From: Sphingomonadales bacterium
GTDB lineage: Bacteria; Pseudomonadota; Alphaproteobacteria; Sphingomonadales; Sphingomonadaceae
Direction of reading: 5' to 3'
Length of the DNA stretch: 64,000 bases
Assembly: GCA_012032285.1 (NCBI GenBank)
Contig: JAAURJ010000003.1
Location: forward strand, 1-64,000
Part shown: positions 19,193-28,181 of the stretch, piece by piece
Position numbering within the stretch: the first letter of the stretch is position 1
Layout of the letters: each line of letters begins with the position of its first letter
Position numbers and translations under genes: made by a program
The notes under the pieces: model-generated
The model's database searches: none
Told to the model about the DNA's origin: nothing
The model's input: the letters and a program-made list of their open reading frames with translations, nothing else

Positions 19193-20060
19193 GGGTCAGG
19201 ATTCATTAATTGAGCCAGAAGATGACGATAGCAGCGATGGTGATGGCAGACATGAAGGTGTGGGCGCATCTGTCGTATCGAGTATGGATGCGCCTCCAGT
19301 CCTTGAGCTTGCCGAACATATTCTCGACTTTGTGGCGCTGACGGTAGAGGTTTTTGTCAAAGGCGGCGGGTAATATCCTGCCCTTTCGTGGTGGAATACA
19401 AGGGGTGATAGCTTTGGCTTTGAGGGCTGCACGATATTCGTCGCTGTCATACCCTTTGTCCCCGATCATGCCCTTTGTCCCCGATCATGGATGTGGCATG
19501 TTCTGGCAGTGCTGAATAGAGCAGCTTTGCACCGATATGATCGCTTACCTGTCCTTCGGTGAGGCACATAGCAACAGGCCGTCCATCACCGTCACATACG
19601 GCATGCAGCTTGGAGTTTAACCCGCCCTTTGTTCTTCCAATACATCGTGGAAGAGCCCCTTTTTGAATAGACTGGAAGCAGTGCGGTGTGCCTTGAGATG
19701 GGTCGCATCAATCATCAGCATATCCGGTTCGCCTGCCTGGCGGACCAGTTCGGCAAATATCCGGTTGAACACGCCAAGTCGGCTCCAGCGCCCGGCCCGG
19801 CTGTAAAGTGTCTTGTGGGGACCATAGCCAGAAGGTGCATCGCACCAGCGAAGGCCATTCTTGATAACATAGATAATGCCCGAAACCACCCGCCGGTCAT
19901 CAACACGCGCTACTCCGTGTGATAACGGGAAAAAACCTTCGATCTTGCGCATCTGCGATACACTCAACAACGGTAACTCACTCATCAAGGGAACCTCCTT
20001 CGTGCCACCCTTGAATCAATCATATCACCAATATGCAAGCAATTTAATGCATCCTGAGCC
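19193..20060 (-). mobile_element. IS5-family (IS427-type) insertion sequence
   Basis: 868 bp with imperfect terminal inverted repeats: the left end reads GGGTCAGGATTCATTAA and the right end, on the other strand, GGCTCAGGATGCATTAAA. A TA dinucleotide flanks both sides (19191-19192, 20061-20062), the usual target duplication of this group. The transposase is on the minus strand. Insertion abuts the truncated methyltransferase tail at 20062, so the IS or a later IS-mediated deletion removed the rest of that gene. Confidence 0.9.
19206..19988 (-). pseudogene. IS5-family transposase, disabled by a 19-bp tandem duplication
   Basis: The first segment (19988-19617) holds the HTH-like domain and the first catalytic aspartate (MLMIDATHLKAHRTA). 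A slippery CAAAAAGGGG near 19690 fits the -1 frameshift by which this IS group joins its two frames, giving RTKGGLNSKLHAV afterwards. Further on, the segment CCCTTTGTCCCCGATCATG (plus strand) is repeated at 19452-19470 and 19471-19489. The 19-bp copy shifts the frame just at the second catalytic aspartate (IGDKGYDSDE) and creates a stop. The glutamate (RHKVENMFGKLKDWRRI) lies beyond, in 19469-19206. The enzyme is probably inactive unless the duplication is an assembly artefact. Confidence 0.85.
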
Positions 20061-20061
20061 T

Positions 20062-20259
20062 AAATTCTTCCGCTTCCTTGTTTCCCAGTTCATGTATTCC
20101 CACCATATCACCAAGGAATCTTATGGTTTCGTGCCAATTTTAGACATGAATCAGACTTGGACCGATGCTCTTCTGGCTGATCGTTATAATTTGGATGAAG
20201 ATCAGATCAATTTCATTGAAACAAAAATCAAACCTATGGATATGGAACTCGACCTATGA
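20062..20259 (+). pseudogene. C-terminal tail of an Eco57I-type DNA methyltransferase
   Basis: About 65 residues remain, beginning right at the IS5 end: KFFRFLVSQFMYSHHIT, then SYGFVPILD, TWTDALLADRYNLDEDQINFIE and TIKPMD-like IKPMDME. This matches the C-terminal end I know from large Eco57I-type N6-adenine methyltransferases (YxFVP...WTDxxLxxxxxLxxxExxxIExxIKPM). Its stop overlaps the start of the helicase by ATGA, showing that the two once formed an operon. The catalytic domain is gone here. An N-terminal fragment of the same kind of protein is at 44561. Confidence 0.72.
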
Positions 20260-22739
20260 CGGACGGCTTTTTCCCGCCAAAGCCGGATGTTGACCCCAAA
20301 ATTTACGCCTATCAGGACAGCAACCCCGAATATGATGGGCTGCTCAAGGTCGGCTTCACCACAAAGGATGTTGGGCACCGAGTGGCGCAACAATATCCCA
20401 CCGTCCGCCCCGGCGGCGCACCTTATCAGATATTGATGGAGGAACGTGCTGCCTGGAATGATGGCGGTTCCTTTACCGATCATGATATACACCGCCACTT
20501 GCGCAAAAAAGGCTTCGCCAATCCAGCGGGTGAATGGTTCAAATGCACCGTGGATGATGTTAGGGCCGCTGTTCTGGCGGTGCGTGAAGGCATCGACAAT
20601 GAGGAAAGCCGGACGCTGGATTTTGCCATGCGGCCCGAACAGCAAGCCGCCGTTGATAAAGCCGCCGCATATTTTGACAGCTTTAAGAAAGAGAATCCCG
20701 CCAAAACGCCGCATTTCCTGTGGAACGCCAAAATGCGGTTTGGAAAGACTTTTGCGGCTTATCAACTTGCCAAGAAAATGGGCTGGTCAAAGCTGCTTGT
20801 TCTGACTTTCAAACCTGCGGTTCAAAATGCGTGGGAAGAGGATTTGAATGGTCATCTGGATTTTCAGGGTTGGCAGTTCGTCTCACGCGGCGGGCTGAAT
20901 GAGGCTGATGTCGATCCGAAGCGTCCGGTTGTTTGCTTCGGTTCATTTCAGGATTTTCTCGGTAAGAATAAGGCGGGCGGGATCAAGGCGAAGAATGAAT
21001 GGGTTCATGCGACCAATTGGGACTGCGTGATTTTTGATGAATATCACTACGGCGCATGGCGCGAAAATGCCAAAGAGCTGTTTGAAGCGGAGGACAAAAA
21101 GGAAATCAGCTTTGCCGAAGGCGACGGGCTGGACTATTTCAATGAAGAAAATATGCCAATTACCACAGGCTCTTATCTCTATCTTTCAGGAACGCCGTTC
21201 CGCGCCATAGCGTCAGGCGAGTTTATCGAAGAGCAAATCTATAACTGGACCTACTCGAACGAACAACGTGCAAAAGAAGAGTGGGTCGGTGATGACAACC
21301 CTTACGCGTCCCTGCCACGCATGGTCATGCTTACTTATCAGCTCCCCGATGCCATCCGCGAAATTGCAATGCAGGGGGAATTTGACGAGTTCGATCTCAA
21401 CGTCTTTTTCTCAGCGAATGGCGAGGGCGATTTTGCAGTATTCAAGTATAAGTCCGAAGTACAAAAATGGTTGGACCTGATCCGGGGTTCCTATCAGGAA
21501 ACAGCGGTCGCAAATTTGAAATTAGGCGCGGAAAAGCCGCCAATGCCGTTTTCCGATGCACGGCTACTTAGCCTGCTTTCCCATACCTTTTGGTTTATGC
21601 CTTCAGTAGCGTCCTGCCACGCAATGCGAAATTTGCTACTGGAAAAGCAAAATCGCTTCTACCACGATTACAATATCATAGTCTCTGCGGGTAGCGCAGC
21701 CGGTATTGGTGTGGAAGCTTTGCCGCCAGTATTGAACGGAATGGAAAATCCGCTCGAATCAAAATCAATCACATTGTCTTGCGGCAAATTGACCACTGGC
21801 GTCTCGGACAAGCCGTGGTCGGGTATTTTGATGCTGCGAAATATCACAAGCCCAGAAACCTATTTTCAGGCGGCATTTCGCGTGCAAACTCCTTGGGTTG
21901 TGACTAACCCCGACAGCCTCTCGCCGTCCAAGCAGGAAATCATCAAGCAGGAATGCTATGTTTTTGACTTCGCGCCAAACCGCGCGTTGAAGCAGGTTGC
22001 GGACTATAGCTGCCGACTGAATGTCGATGAGGCCAATCCCGAAAAGAAGGTCGAGGAATTCATCCATTTCTTGCCGGTGCTGGCTTACGACGGCAGTTCG
22101 ATGAAGCAAATAAACGCAGCCGGTGTCCTCGACATGGCGATGAGCGGCACAACCGCGACGTTATTGGCGCGGCGCTGGGAGAGCGCATTGTTGGTCAATG
22201 TCGATAATAATACGCTGCAACGGCTGATGGACAATGAAGCGGCAATGGCCGCCCTGATGAAAATTGAGGGCTTCCGCAATCTCAATCAGGAAATCGAAAC
22301 GATCATCAATAAATCGGAATCAGTCAAGAAAGCCAAGAAGGAAGCGAATGATCGCGACCTGACGAAAAAGGAAAAGAAGCAGCTAACCGATGAGGAAAAG
22401 GAATATAAAAATGCGCGAAAGCAGATTCAGGAAAAGCTGATAAAATTTGCAACACGCATTCCGATTTTCATGTATCTGACAGATCACCGCGAGCGCTGTC
22501 TGAAAGATGTAATCACGCAACTGGAACCCGGCCTCTTCAAAAAGGTGACGGGCTTAACGATCAAAGATTTTGAGTTGCTAGTCAGTCTGGGTGTGTTCAA
22601 CAGTGGTCTGATGAATGATGCGGTTTACAAGTTCAAACGCTATGAAGATGCCAGCTTGGAATATACCGGTATCAATAGGCATGAAAACGAGGACGTGGGT
22701 CTCTACGATACTGTTATCACAGCTGAGGAATTTACCTGA
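20256..22739 (+). CDS. GIY-YIG (T5orf172-like) nuclease-helicase fusion, restriction-type
   Basis: 827 residues. The N-terminal domain (about 14-110) resembles T5orf172/GIY-YIG: KIYAYQDS, GLLKVGFTTKDVGHRVAQQ, then HDIHRHLRKKGF and GEWFKC. A superfamily 2 helicase follows: Walker A MRFGKT (160-165), DEYH box (261-264), SGTPF (311-315), and a C-terminal lobe with LTTGVSDKPWSG and ETYFQAAFRVQTPW. The final 250 residues are helical with a lysine-rich region. In the known arrangement this protein follows an Eco57I-type methyltransferase, so it is likely the translocating, cutting partner of a restriction or phage-defence system. Here the methyltransferase partner is truncated. Actual activity is inferred. 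Confidence 0.82.
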   Translation: MTDGFFPPKPDVDPKIYAYQDSNPEYDGLLKVGFTTKDVGHRVAQQYPTVRPGGAPYQILMEERAAWNDGGSFTDHDIHRHLRKKGFANPAGEWFKCTVDDVRAAVLAVREGIDNEESRTLDFAMRPEQQAAVDKAAAYFDSFKKENPAKTPHFLWNAKMRFGKTFAAYQLAKKMGWSKLLVLTFKPAVQNAWEEDLNGHLDFQGWQFVSRGGLNEADVDPKRPVVCFGSFQDFLGKNKAGGIKAKNEWVHATNWDCVIFDEYHYGAWRENAKELFEAEDKKEISFAEGDGLDYFNEENMPITTGSYLYLSGTPFRAIASGEFIEEQIYNWTYSNEQRAKEEWVGDDNPYASLPRMVMLTYQLPDAIREIAMQGEFDEFDLNVFFSANGEGDFAVFKYKSEVQKWLDLIRGSYQETAVANLKLGAEKPPMPFSDARLLSLLSHTFWFMPSVASCHAMRNLLLEKQNRFYHDYNIIVSAGSAAGIGVEALPPVLNGMENPLESKSITLSCGKLTTGVSDKPWSGILMLRNITSPETYFQAAFRVQTPWVVTNPDSLSPSKQEIIKQECYVFDFAPNRALKQVADYSCRLNVDEANPEKKVEEFIHFLPVLAYDGSSMKQINAAGVLDMAMSGTTATLLARRWESALLVNVDNNTLQRLMDNEAAMAALMKIEGFRNLNQEIETIINKSESVKKAKKEANDRDLTKKEKKQLTDEEKEYKNARKQIQEKLIKFATRIPIFMYLTDHRERCLKDVITQLEPGLFKKVTGLTIKDFELLVSLGVFNSGLMNDAVYKFKRYEDASLEYTGINRHENEDVGLYDTVITAEEFT

Positions 22740-23022
22740 AACCAATTTCTCAATTGACGCGAAGCGGGGGTGGCGTGAAGCCCTGCAATTGAGCGTAACG
22801 CTGCTCCCGCGCCATTAAAATTTTCCCTATACTGCTGTCAAAATAATCTGGATTTTGTGCCGTCATGGAATTTTGATTTTTTTGCAATTAGCAGAAAGAA
22901 AATGCCTCAAGGGTTCGAGTCCCGTTTTCCTATTGAATGTAGTTGGCGGTATATTTGTCGGTATATATAGAACGAAAAACTGCCCTATGCGGTTCATTTA
23001 CAAGGGATTATCTGTAGATCAC

Positions 23023-23044
23023 AGTCCCTCTTCTGGCACCATTT
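23023..23044 (+). repeat. Degenerate third copy of the tRNA-Leu 3' end (putative att)
   Basis: AGTCCCTCTTCTGGCACCAT aligns with AGTCCTCTTCTGGGCACCAT at the end of the true tRNA (17090-17109), differing by one inserted C and one missing G. It lies about 185 bp before the second integrase, where an attachment site is expected. I read it as the junction between two tandem elements. Confidence 0.6.
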
Positions 23045-23132
23045 AGCAGTTCGTGAACGCCCGCTAATGCTTGAAAAATTGCCAAAAATCAGCTTAAAAC
23101 TTATCCAACTTGTTCGCTACTGTTCGCCAAAG

Positions 23133-23155
23133 AGCCCCCATATTCGGGGGCTTTT
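23133..23155 (+). terminator. Rho-independent terminator
   Basis: GCCCCC-ATATTC-GGGGGC followed by TTTT. It lies downstream of the att-like site and 73 bp upstream of the second integrase start. Confidence 0.75.
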
Positions 23156-23227
23156 GGGGGCCTCGCAGGGGGCCTTTCGTGAATTGAACAGGAAAATTTG
23201 GCTCATTTTTGCAGAAAAGGCCCCCAC

Positions 23228-24445
23228 ATGCCGCTAAAAGATATGGAAATCCGCGCTTTCAAGCCCTGTGCAAAAGATCAGAAACTGTTTGATGGCGGGG
23301 GGGCTCTACCTGCTGGTCAAGCCTAGTGGCTCAAAATTGTGGCAGATGAAAATCCGGGCGGACGGCAAGGAAAAGAAGCTTTCCTTCGGGAAATATCCGA
23401 CTGTAACCCTCAAAGACGCGCGGGCAAAACGCGATGAGGCAAAGCGGATGCTTTTCAAGGCGTTGATCCGGCGCGTAAGAAACAGCAAGATAAGCAAGCG
23501 GCAAAGCAAAGCGCGAGCAATAGCTTCGAAGTCATGGCTGCCGAATATATGGCTAAGATGGAAAAAGAAGGGCGCGCCGAAGCGACATTGGTAAAGGCGC
23601 GCTGGCTTCTCGCTCAAATGCAACCCGGCCTGGGCAAACTGCCTATCGCAGAGATAACACCGCCTGAATTGTTACGCGTGCTCAAAAAAGTCGAGGAGTC
23701 TGGGAAACGTGAAACAGCAAGACGCATGCGTTCCTTTGCCAGCCGTGTTTTTCGCTATGGTGTCGCAACGGGCCGATGCCAACACGATCCTGCTGGAGTG
23801 TTGCGCGGCGCGTTGGTTGTGCCGGTCGTCCAGCATCATGCGGCCATCGTTGATCCTGTTCGCTTGGGCGAGTTGCTTCGCGCAATTGATGGCTATCAGG
23901 GTCAGCCAGCCGCATATATGGCACTGCGCCTCACGCCGCATGTTTTTCAGCGGCCAGGAGAAGTCCGCCAAATGCGCTGGAGCGAGATTGATCTGGAAAA
24001 TGCGGTCTGGGCAATCCCGGCTGGCCGCATGAAACAACGCCAGCCACACCATGTCCCTTTGTCGCGCCAATCGGTTGAACTGCTCACAGAAATGAGGGGT
24101 CTTTCCAACCACAGCGAGTTCGTCTTTCCGTCTGTCCGCACACCAAAGCGCCCAATGAGCGAAAATACTGTCAACGGCGCATTGCGGCGGCTGGGTTATG
24201 GCGGTGACGAAATGACGGCCCACGGCTTTCGGACAACAGCAAGCTCGCTTTTGAATGAAAGCGGCAAATGGAATCCCGATGCAATCGAACAGGCGCTTTC
24301 CCATGCCGACAAAAACACAATACGCAGTATCTATAACCGTTCTTCTTACTGGCATGAACGGGTTGAAATGGTGCAATGGTGGAGCGACTATCTGGACAGC
24401 CTGCGTGCAAGAGGCGAGGTAATTGAGTTCTCAAGAGCGGGTTAA
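23228..24445 (+). CDS. Second tyrosine integrase (P4-like), two compensating frameshifts
   Basis: About 406 residues if restored. The reading starts MPLKDMEIRAFKP in a DUF4102 context. A run of seven G at about 23294-23300, where six are expected (DGGGLYLLVKPSG), adds one base. Near 23450 one base is missing (MLFKA where ML-x-QGVDPARKKQ is expected). The rest is clean: core-binding domain from VMAAEYMAKMEKEGRAEATL, then HVFQRPGEVRQMRW, MTAHGFRTTASSLLNE, ALSHADKNTIRSIYNR and the tyrosine in RSSYWHERVEM. It is roughly half identical to the first integrase by eye. It is either functional with base-calling errors or recently inactivated. Confidence 0.85.
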
Positions 24446-24565
24446 ATCTCGAATTTTGTCAACCGTTGCAGACGGGTTCGCGAATCACGTTGCTATTTCC
24501 GGAATTTTAAGCTACAAAAACGTTCTCTAACAGGACTCTGCCTGTCACTTCATAGGAGCAAAAAC

Positions 24566-25111
24566 ATGACTACTCCGACCGTTTCGACGGCCGGGCTGCT
24601 GACCCGTGCCGCAAGCTTTGCTGCCATTAAACACTGCGCCCAGCGCCGCAAGGATGTCGATGCTACACCCTACATCAACCACACGTTGGCAGTTGCCGCA
24701 ATCCTGTCAGAAGAAGGGGGTGTCGATGACGCGGAGATATTGGCCGCAGCTATATTGCATGACACCGTTGAAGATACCGAAGCAACCCTTGATGAGTTGA
24801 CCAAACTATTCGGAAAGCGGGTCGCATCAATCGTGGGTGAAGTTACCGACGATATGACACTGCCAAAGGCCGAGCGGAAGGCAAAACAGATTTCAAGCGC
24901 GGCTGGAAAGAGACGGGAAGCGAAGCTGGTCAAGTTGGCTGACAAGATTAGCAACTTGCGTGATATTGCTCGCACTCCACCAGCAAACTGGTCACTTACA
25001 CGCAGGCAAGAGTATTTCGATTTTGCAGCCGAAGTCGTCAAGGGGCTTACTGGTGAGAACCAAGCTCTGGATACTGCCTTCACATTAGCATACGAGGCGC
25101 GTCCAAAATGA
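24566..25111 (+). CDS. HD-domain protein, MESH1-like alarmone hydrolase candidate
   Basis: 181 residues covering one HD domain. Metal and substrate motifs of SpoT/MESH1-type hydrolases are visible: H39 in YINHTLAVAAIL, H65-D66 and E69-D70 in LHDTVEDTEATL, and D126 in LVKLADKISNLRD. The family cleaves (p)ppGpp or related nucleotides with Mn2+. No synthetase domain is present, so it would be a stand-alone hydrolase. Its stop overlaps the next gene by ATGA, so the two are produced together. Small alarmone enzymes on mobile elements can be housekeeping passengers, antitoxins or parts of phage defence; the sequence does not say which. Confidence 0.82.
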   Translation: MTTPTVSTAGLLTRAASFAAIKHCAQRRKDVDATPYINHTLAVAAILSEEGGVDDAEILAAAILHDTVEDTEATLDELTKLFGKRVASIVGEVTDDMTLPKAERKAKQISSAAGKRREAKLVKLADKISNLRDIARTPPANWSLTRRQEYFDFAAEVVKGLTGENQALDTAFTLAYEARPK

Positions 25112-25446
25112 CTCTTCCCGAAATGCGTGTTTTTCGATGGCGGCTCTATGAAATAGAACGCTATGCAAAATCTTTCCGACATGTGCTTGAGCGCTTCCCT
25201 GCATCGGGAATTTACGGAGATGACTACGGTTTGAGATCGCTTTGGGACGAGTTCTGCTTTGAAGCGCAGGAAGGGCCTGTAAGCGAGCTAGAATATGCTT
25301 GGGATCATACATTAGATGGTTTCGTTCAAGCGATTGTCGAAAGGATACCTGCACACCATCAGGAATTGTTGAGCTGGAGCATTGCGCAAGAGCAGGAGCA
25401 TGTTCCCCGTCAGCACCAATGGCACAGATTTGATGTTGTGAAGTAA
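25108..25446 (+). CDS. Unknown protein coupled to the HD hydrolase
   Basis: 112 residues, no signal peptide or membrane segment, acidic and aromatic (WRLYEIERYAKSFRHVLERFP, YGLRSLWDEFCFEAQEGPVSELEYAWDHTLDGFVQAI). Predicted largely helical. I do not recognise a family. The ATGA overlap with the HD gene implies joint function. The IS3 copy starts directly after its stop, so more downstream genes may have been displaced. Confidence 0.65.
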   Translation: MTLPEMRVFRWRLYEIERYAKSFRHVLERFPASGIYGDDYGLRSLWDEFCFEAQEGPVSELEYAWDHTLDGFVQAIVERIPAHHQELLSWSIAQEQEHVPRQHQWHRFDVVK

Positions 25447-25448
25447 GG

Positions 25449-25501
25449 AGGATTTTGGTCTCATCGTAGTGACGAAGGAACGAAGATGAGACCAAAATCC
25501 T
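25449..25501 (+). promoter_or_regulatory. Perfect inverted repeat around the IS3 transposase start
   Basis: AGGATTTTGGTCTCATC (25449-25465) is exactly mirrored by GATGAGACCAAAATCCT (25485-25501). The second arm contains the orfA ATG (25486), so in read-through transcripts the start codon would be paired. IS elements use such hairpins to block translation from outside promoters. Confidence 0.75.
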
Positions 25502-25863
25502 CTGGCCAATCGAAGGCCTCTGCCGAACGTGTCGTAAAGGATATTCGCCGGGCAACCCGGCGGCATTTTTCTGCCGAAGACAAGATCAGGATTGTGCTGG
25601 AGGGCCTGCGCGGCGATGACAGCATCGCTGAGCTGTGCCGCAAGGAAGGCATTGCCCAGAGCCTTTATTACACTTGGTCAAAGGAGTTCATGGAAGCTGG
25701 CAAGCGCAGGCTTGCGGGGGATACTGCCCGCGCTGCGACCAGCGGCGAAGTGCAGGATCTGCGCCGGGAATCACGCGCGTTGAAAGAATGCGTGGCCGAT
25801 CTGACGCTGGAGAACCGTCTGCTTAAAAAAAGCATGATTGCGGATGGGGGAGGCGAAGAATGA
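25486..25863 (+). CDS. IS3-family transposase OrfA
   Basis: 125 residues. An N-terminal HTH_Tnp_1 domain (FSAEDKIRIVLEGLRGDDSIAELCRKEGIAQSLYYTWSKEFM) is followed by a leucine-zipper-like stretch (LRRESRALKECVADLTLENRLLKK) that in this family mediates OrfA/OrfAB pairing. Its end overlaps OrfB by ATGA. Confidence 0.9.
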   Translation: MRPKSSGQSKASAERVVKDIRRATRRHFSAEDKIRIVLEGLRGDDSIAELCRKEGIAQSLYYTWSKEFMEAGKRRLAGDTARAATSGEVQDLRRESRALKECVADLTLENRLLKKSMIADGGGEE

Positions 25864-26862
25864 GATATCCTGCATCAGAAAAGCTTGAGATTATCCGCAT
25901 CGTCGAGCAATCGCATCTGCCTGCCAAACAGACCCTTGATAAGCTGGGCATCGCCCGCAGGACGTTCTATCGCTGGTATGACCGTTACCTCGAAGGTGGG
26001 CCTGAGGCACTGGAGGATCGCCCTTCAGCGCCAAGCCGCGTGTGGAACCGCATCCCCGATGCCATCCACGATAAGATCATCGAACTGGCGCTGGAACAGT
26101 CCGAGCTGAGCCCTCGTGAATTGGCGGTGCGGTTCACTGATGAACGGCGGTATTTTGTGTCGGAGGCCACGGTTTACCGCCTGCTCAAGGCGCATGACCT
26201 GATCACCAGCCCTGCCTATGTCGTGGTGAAAGCAGCCAATGAGTTCCATACCAAAACCACCCGCCCCAACGAGATGTGGCAGACCGATTTTACCTACTTC
26301 AAGATCATTGGATGGGGATGGATGTACCTATCGACGGTGCTGGACGACTTCTCCCGCTACATCATAGCCTGGAAACTGTGCAGCACGATGCGGGCAGAAG
26401 ACGTCACTGATACGCTTGATATGGCACTAGCGGCGTCCGGCTGCGATCAGGCAACCGTAATCCATAAACCGCGCCTGCTGACCGACAATGGGCCAAGCTA
26501 TATCGCGGGCGAACTGGCCGAATATATCGAGGAACAGCACATGAACCATGTGCGCGGTGCGCCGTTCCATCCCCAAACGCAGGGCAAGGCATGTCCTCGC
26601 GCAGGCGGGGATCGAACGCTGGCACCAAACCCTCAAAAACCGCATCCTGCTCGAGAATTACTTCCTGCCCGGCGATCTGGAGGCCCAGATCGAAGCGTTC
26701 GTCGAGCATTACAACCATCAGCGCTATCACGAAGCGCTGTGCAACGTCACGCCTGCCGATGTCTACTTCGGTAGGGCGGTGGCCATCATCAAACAGCGAG
26801 AAGGGATCAAAAAACAAACCATCGAACATCGGCGCTTGCAACACCGCAAGCTAGCCGCTTAA
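25860..26862 (+). pseudogene. IS3-family transposase OrfB, broken by a 22-bp insertion
   Basis: The DDE integrase core is present: WQTDFTYFK (first D), LLTDNGPSY (second D), and the region before the glutamate (HPQTQGK). There the frame is broken by 22 extra bases (26589-26610), after which IERWHQTLKNRILLENY resumes in another frame. Removing the 22 bases restores a seamless HPQTQGKIERWHQTLK, so this is a discrete insertion just ahead of the catalytic glutamate. Translation of the unrepaired frame runs on to 26774 without it. The transposase should be inactive. Confidence 0.85.
26589..26610 (+). repeat. 22-bp palindromic insertion in OrfB
   Basis: The inserted bases contain TCCTCGC-GCAG-GCGGGGA when read with the next base, a 7-bp imperfect stem. 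It looks like one of the tiny GC-rich palindromes scattered in sphingomonad genomes rather than an IS scar. Confidence 0.5.
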
Positions 26863-26912
26863 TATCAACCCAACTGATGAGGCCGACACTCCGCTAATTT
26901 ACGCAGCCATCA

Positions 26913-27170
26913 GTGCCAAATGTTCTGACGACGGACAATCAGTCCGAAATGCCGAAAAAATATTGGAAGAATTTGCCCGAGGCGGACCAGATATTACCCC
27001 TGCTGATCGAAGCGCCAGAGCGGGTGCAAAAAATGCACAAGGATGCCGTGCAGGCGGCCAATCCCAAGGCAGAAAAAATGGCAGGCCATGGGGCAGCGCA
27101 ATATAGTGCCAGACCAATGATCCAAGGGCTGCTTTACAACCAGCGGGCGGCGTGCGCATATGTGCCATGA
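26913..27170 (+). pseudogene. C-terminal remnant of a UdgX/DUF4130 DNA repair protein
   Basis: The start of the readable part, MPKKYWKNLPEADQILPLL, then EAPERVQKM, matches the end of the DUF4130 domain that is fused to UdgX-type uracil-DNA glycosylases in many proteobacteria. Only about 80 residues remain; the glycosylase part is missing, cut off by the IS3 copy that ends just upstream. Its stop overlaps the exonuclease start as ATGA, the usual operon arrangement for these repair genes. Confidence 0.7.
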
Positions 27171-28181
27171 CTGATCGCGCCCAGCATTGGATTGAACCGC
27201 ATCCGCAGGGATATATGTCCGCCCAGCCAATTTGTGGATTGACCCATCTAAACCCGCGGAACACGCTGTCATCACCCATGGTCATGCCGATCATGCCCGG
27301 TCGGGCCATGGAGCGGTTTCGGCGACGCCCGATACGCTGTCGATCATGGCGCTGCGCTATGGCGTGGATGAGGCAGCGCCGACATCGAACGCATTTGGAT
27401 ATGGGGATGGCTTCGAAAAGGGCGGTGTGCATTTCAGATTTCATCCCGCCGGCCATGTTCTGGGCAGTGCGCAGATTTTGATGGAATATGCGGGCGAGCG
27501 TGTTGTCGTCACTGGTGACTATAAACGCCGTCCTGACCCCACCTGCGCAGGTTTTGAGGTGGTGCCTTGCGATATTTTCATCAGCGAGGCGACCTTTGGC
27601 CTGCCGGTATTCCGCCATCCCGCGACGCAGGAGGAAATCGGTAAGCTGATCCAAACAGCGCAAAGCCATCCCGATCGCTGTGTGCTGGTTGGGCCTATGC
27701 GCTGGGCAAGGCGCAGCGGGTGATCGCCGAACTGCGGGCTATGGGCTGGGATGCGCCGGTTTACTTGCATGGTGCGCTGATCCGCATGAGTGAGCTGTAT
27801 CAGGCACGCGGAATTGATCTGGGCGACCTGCGCCCGGTCACCGATACACCGAAAACCGAAATGCAGGGGCAGATAATATTTTGCCCGCCCAGTGCGCTGA
27901 ATGATCGCTGGTCCCGCCGCCTACCTGCACCCATCACCGCAATGGCATCGGGCTGGATGCGGGTGCGTCAGCGGGCGCGGCAGCGGATGGTGGAATTGCC
28001 GCTGATTATCTCCGACCATGCCGATTGGGATGAGCTGACGCAGACGATTGCGCAAGTAAACCCATTCGAAACATGGATCACGCATGGTAGCGAGGATGGC
28101 CTGCTGCGCTGGTGCGAACTCAATCAGCGCCGCGCCCGCGCACTGCGCCTACTGGGGCGCGATGAGGAGGAAATGCAGTGA
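27167..28181 (+). CDS. Ligase-associated DNA damage response exonuclease, two frameshifts
   Basis: Restored length about 338 residues, normal for this metallo-beta-lactamase/beta-CASP family. The zinc motif HGHADHARSGH is intact, as are HPAGHVLGSAQ, VVTGDYKRRPDPT and the C-terminal WITHGSEDGLLRW. One base is missing near 27212 (G-IYVRPANLWIDP expected) and one near 27703 (LVGAYALGKAQR expected). Family members belong to a conserved set with an ATP-dependent ligase and helicase, thought to process DNA ends. The stop overlaps the ligase start (GTG) by four bases. Confidence 0.85.

Larger units (their letters stand above)
22740..23227 (+). other. Intergenic junction with att-like remnants between two integrase modules
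   Basis: No gene seen. It contains a tRNA T-loop-like GGGTTCGAGTCCC (22914-22926), the pair of GGTATAT repeats (22943-22967), the tRNA-Leu 3' end-like site (23023-23044) and a terminator hairpin (23133-23155) ahead of the second integrase. Confidence 0.6.
25447..26893 (+). mobile_element. IS3-family insertion sequence
   Basis: Contains overlapping orfA and orfB. Ends are assigned approximately. Outward from the right end the other strand reads GGAGTGTCGGCCTCATCAG; the left end reads GGAGGATTTTGGTCTCATCG, so GGAG and (C/T)CTCATC are shared. The target duplication is not clear. The insertion removed the front of the UdgX/DUF4130 gene, or replaced it with the preceding operon. Confidence 0.8.
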
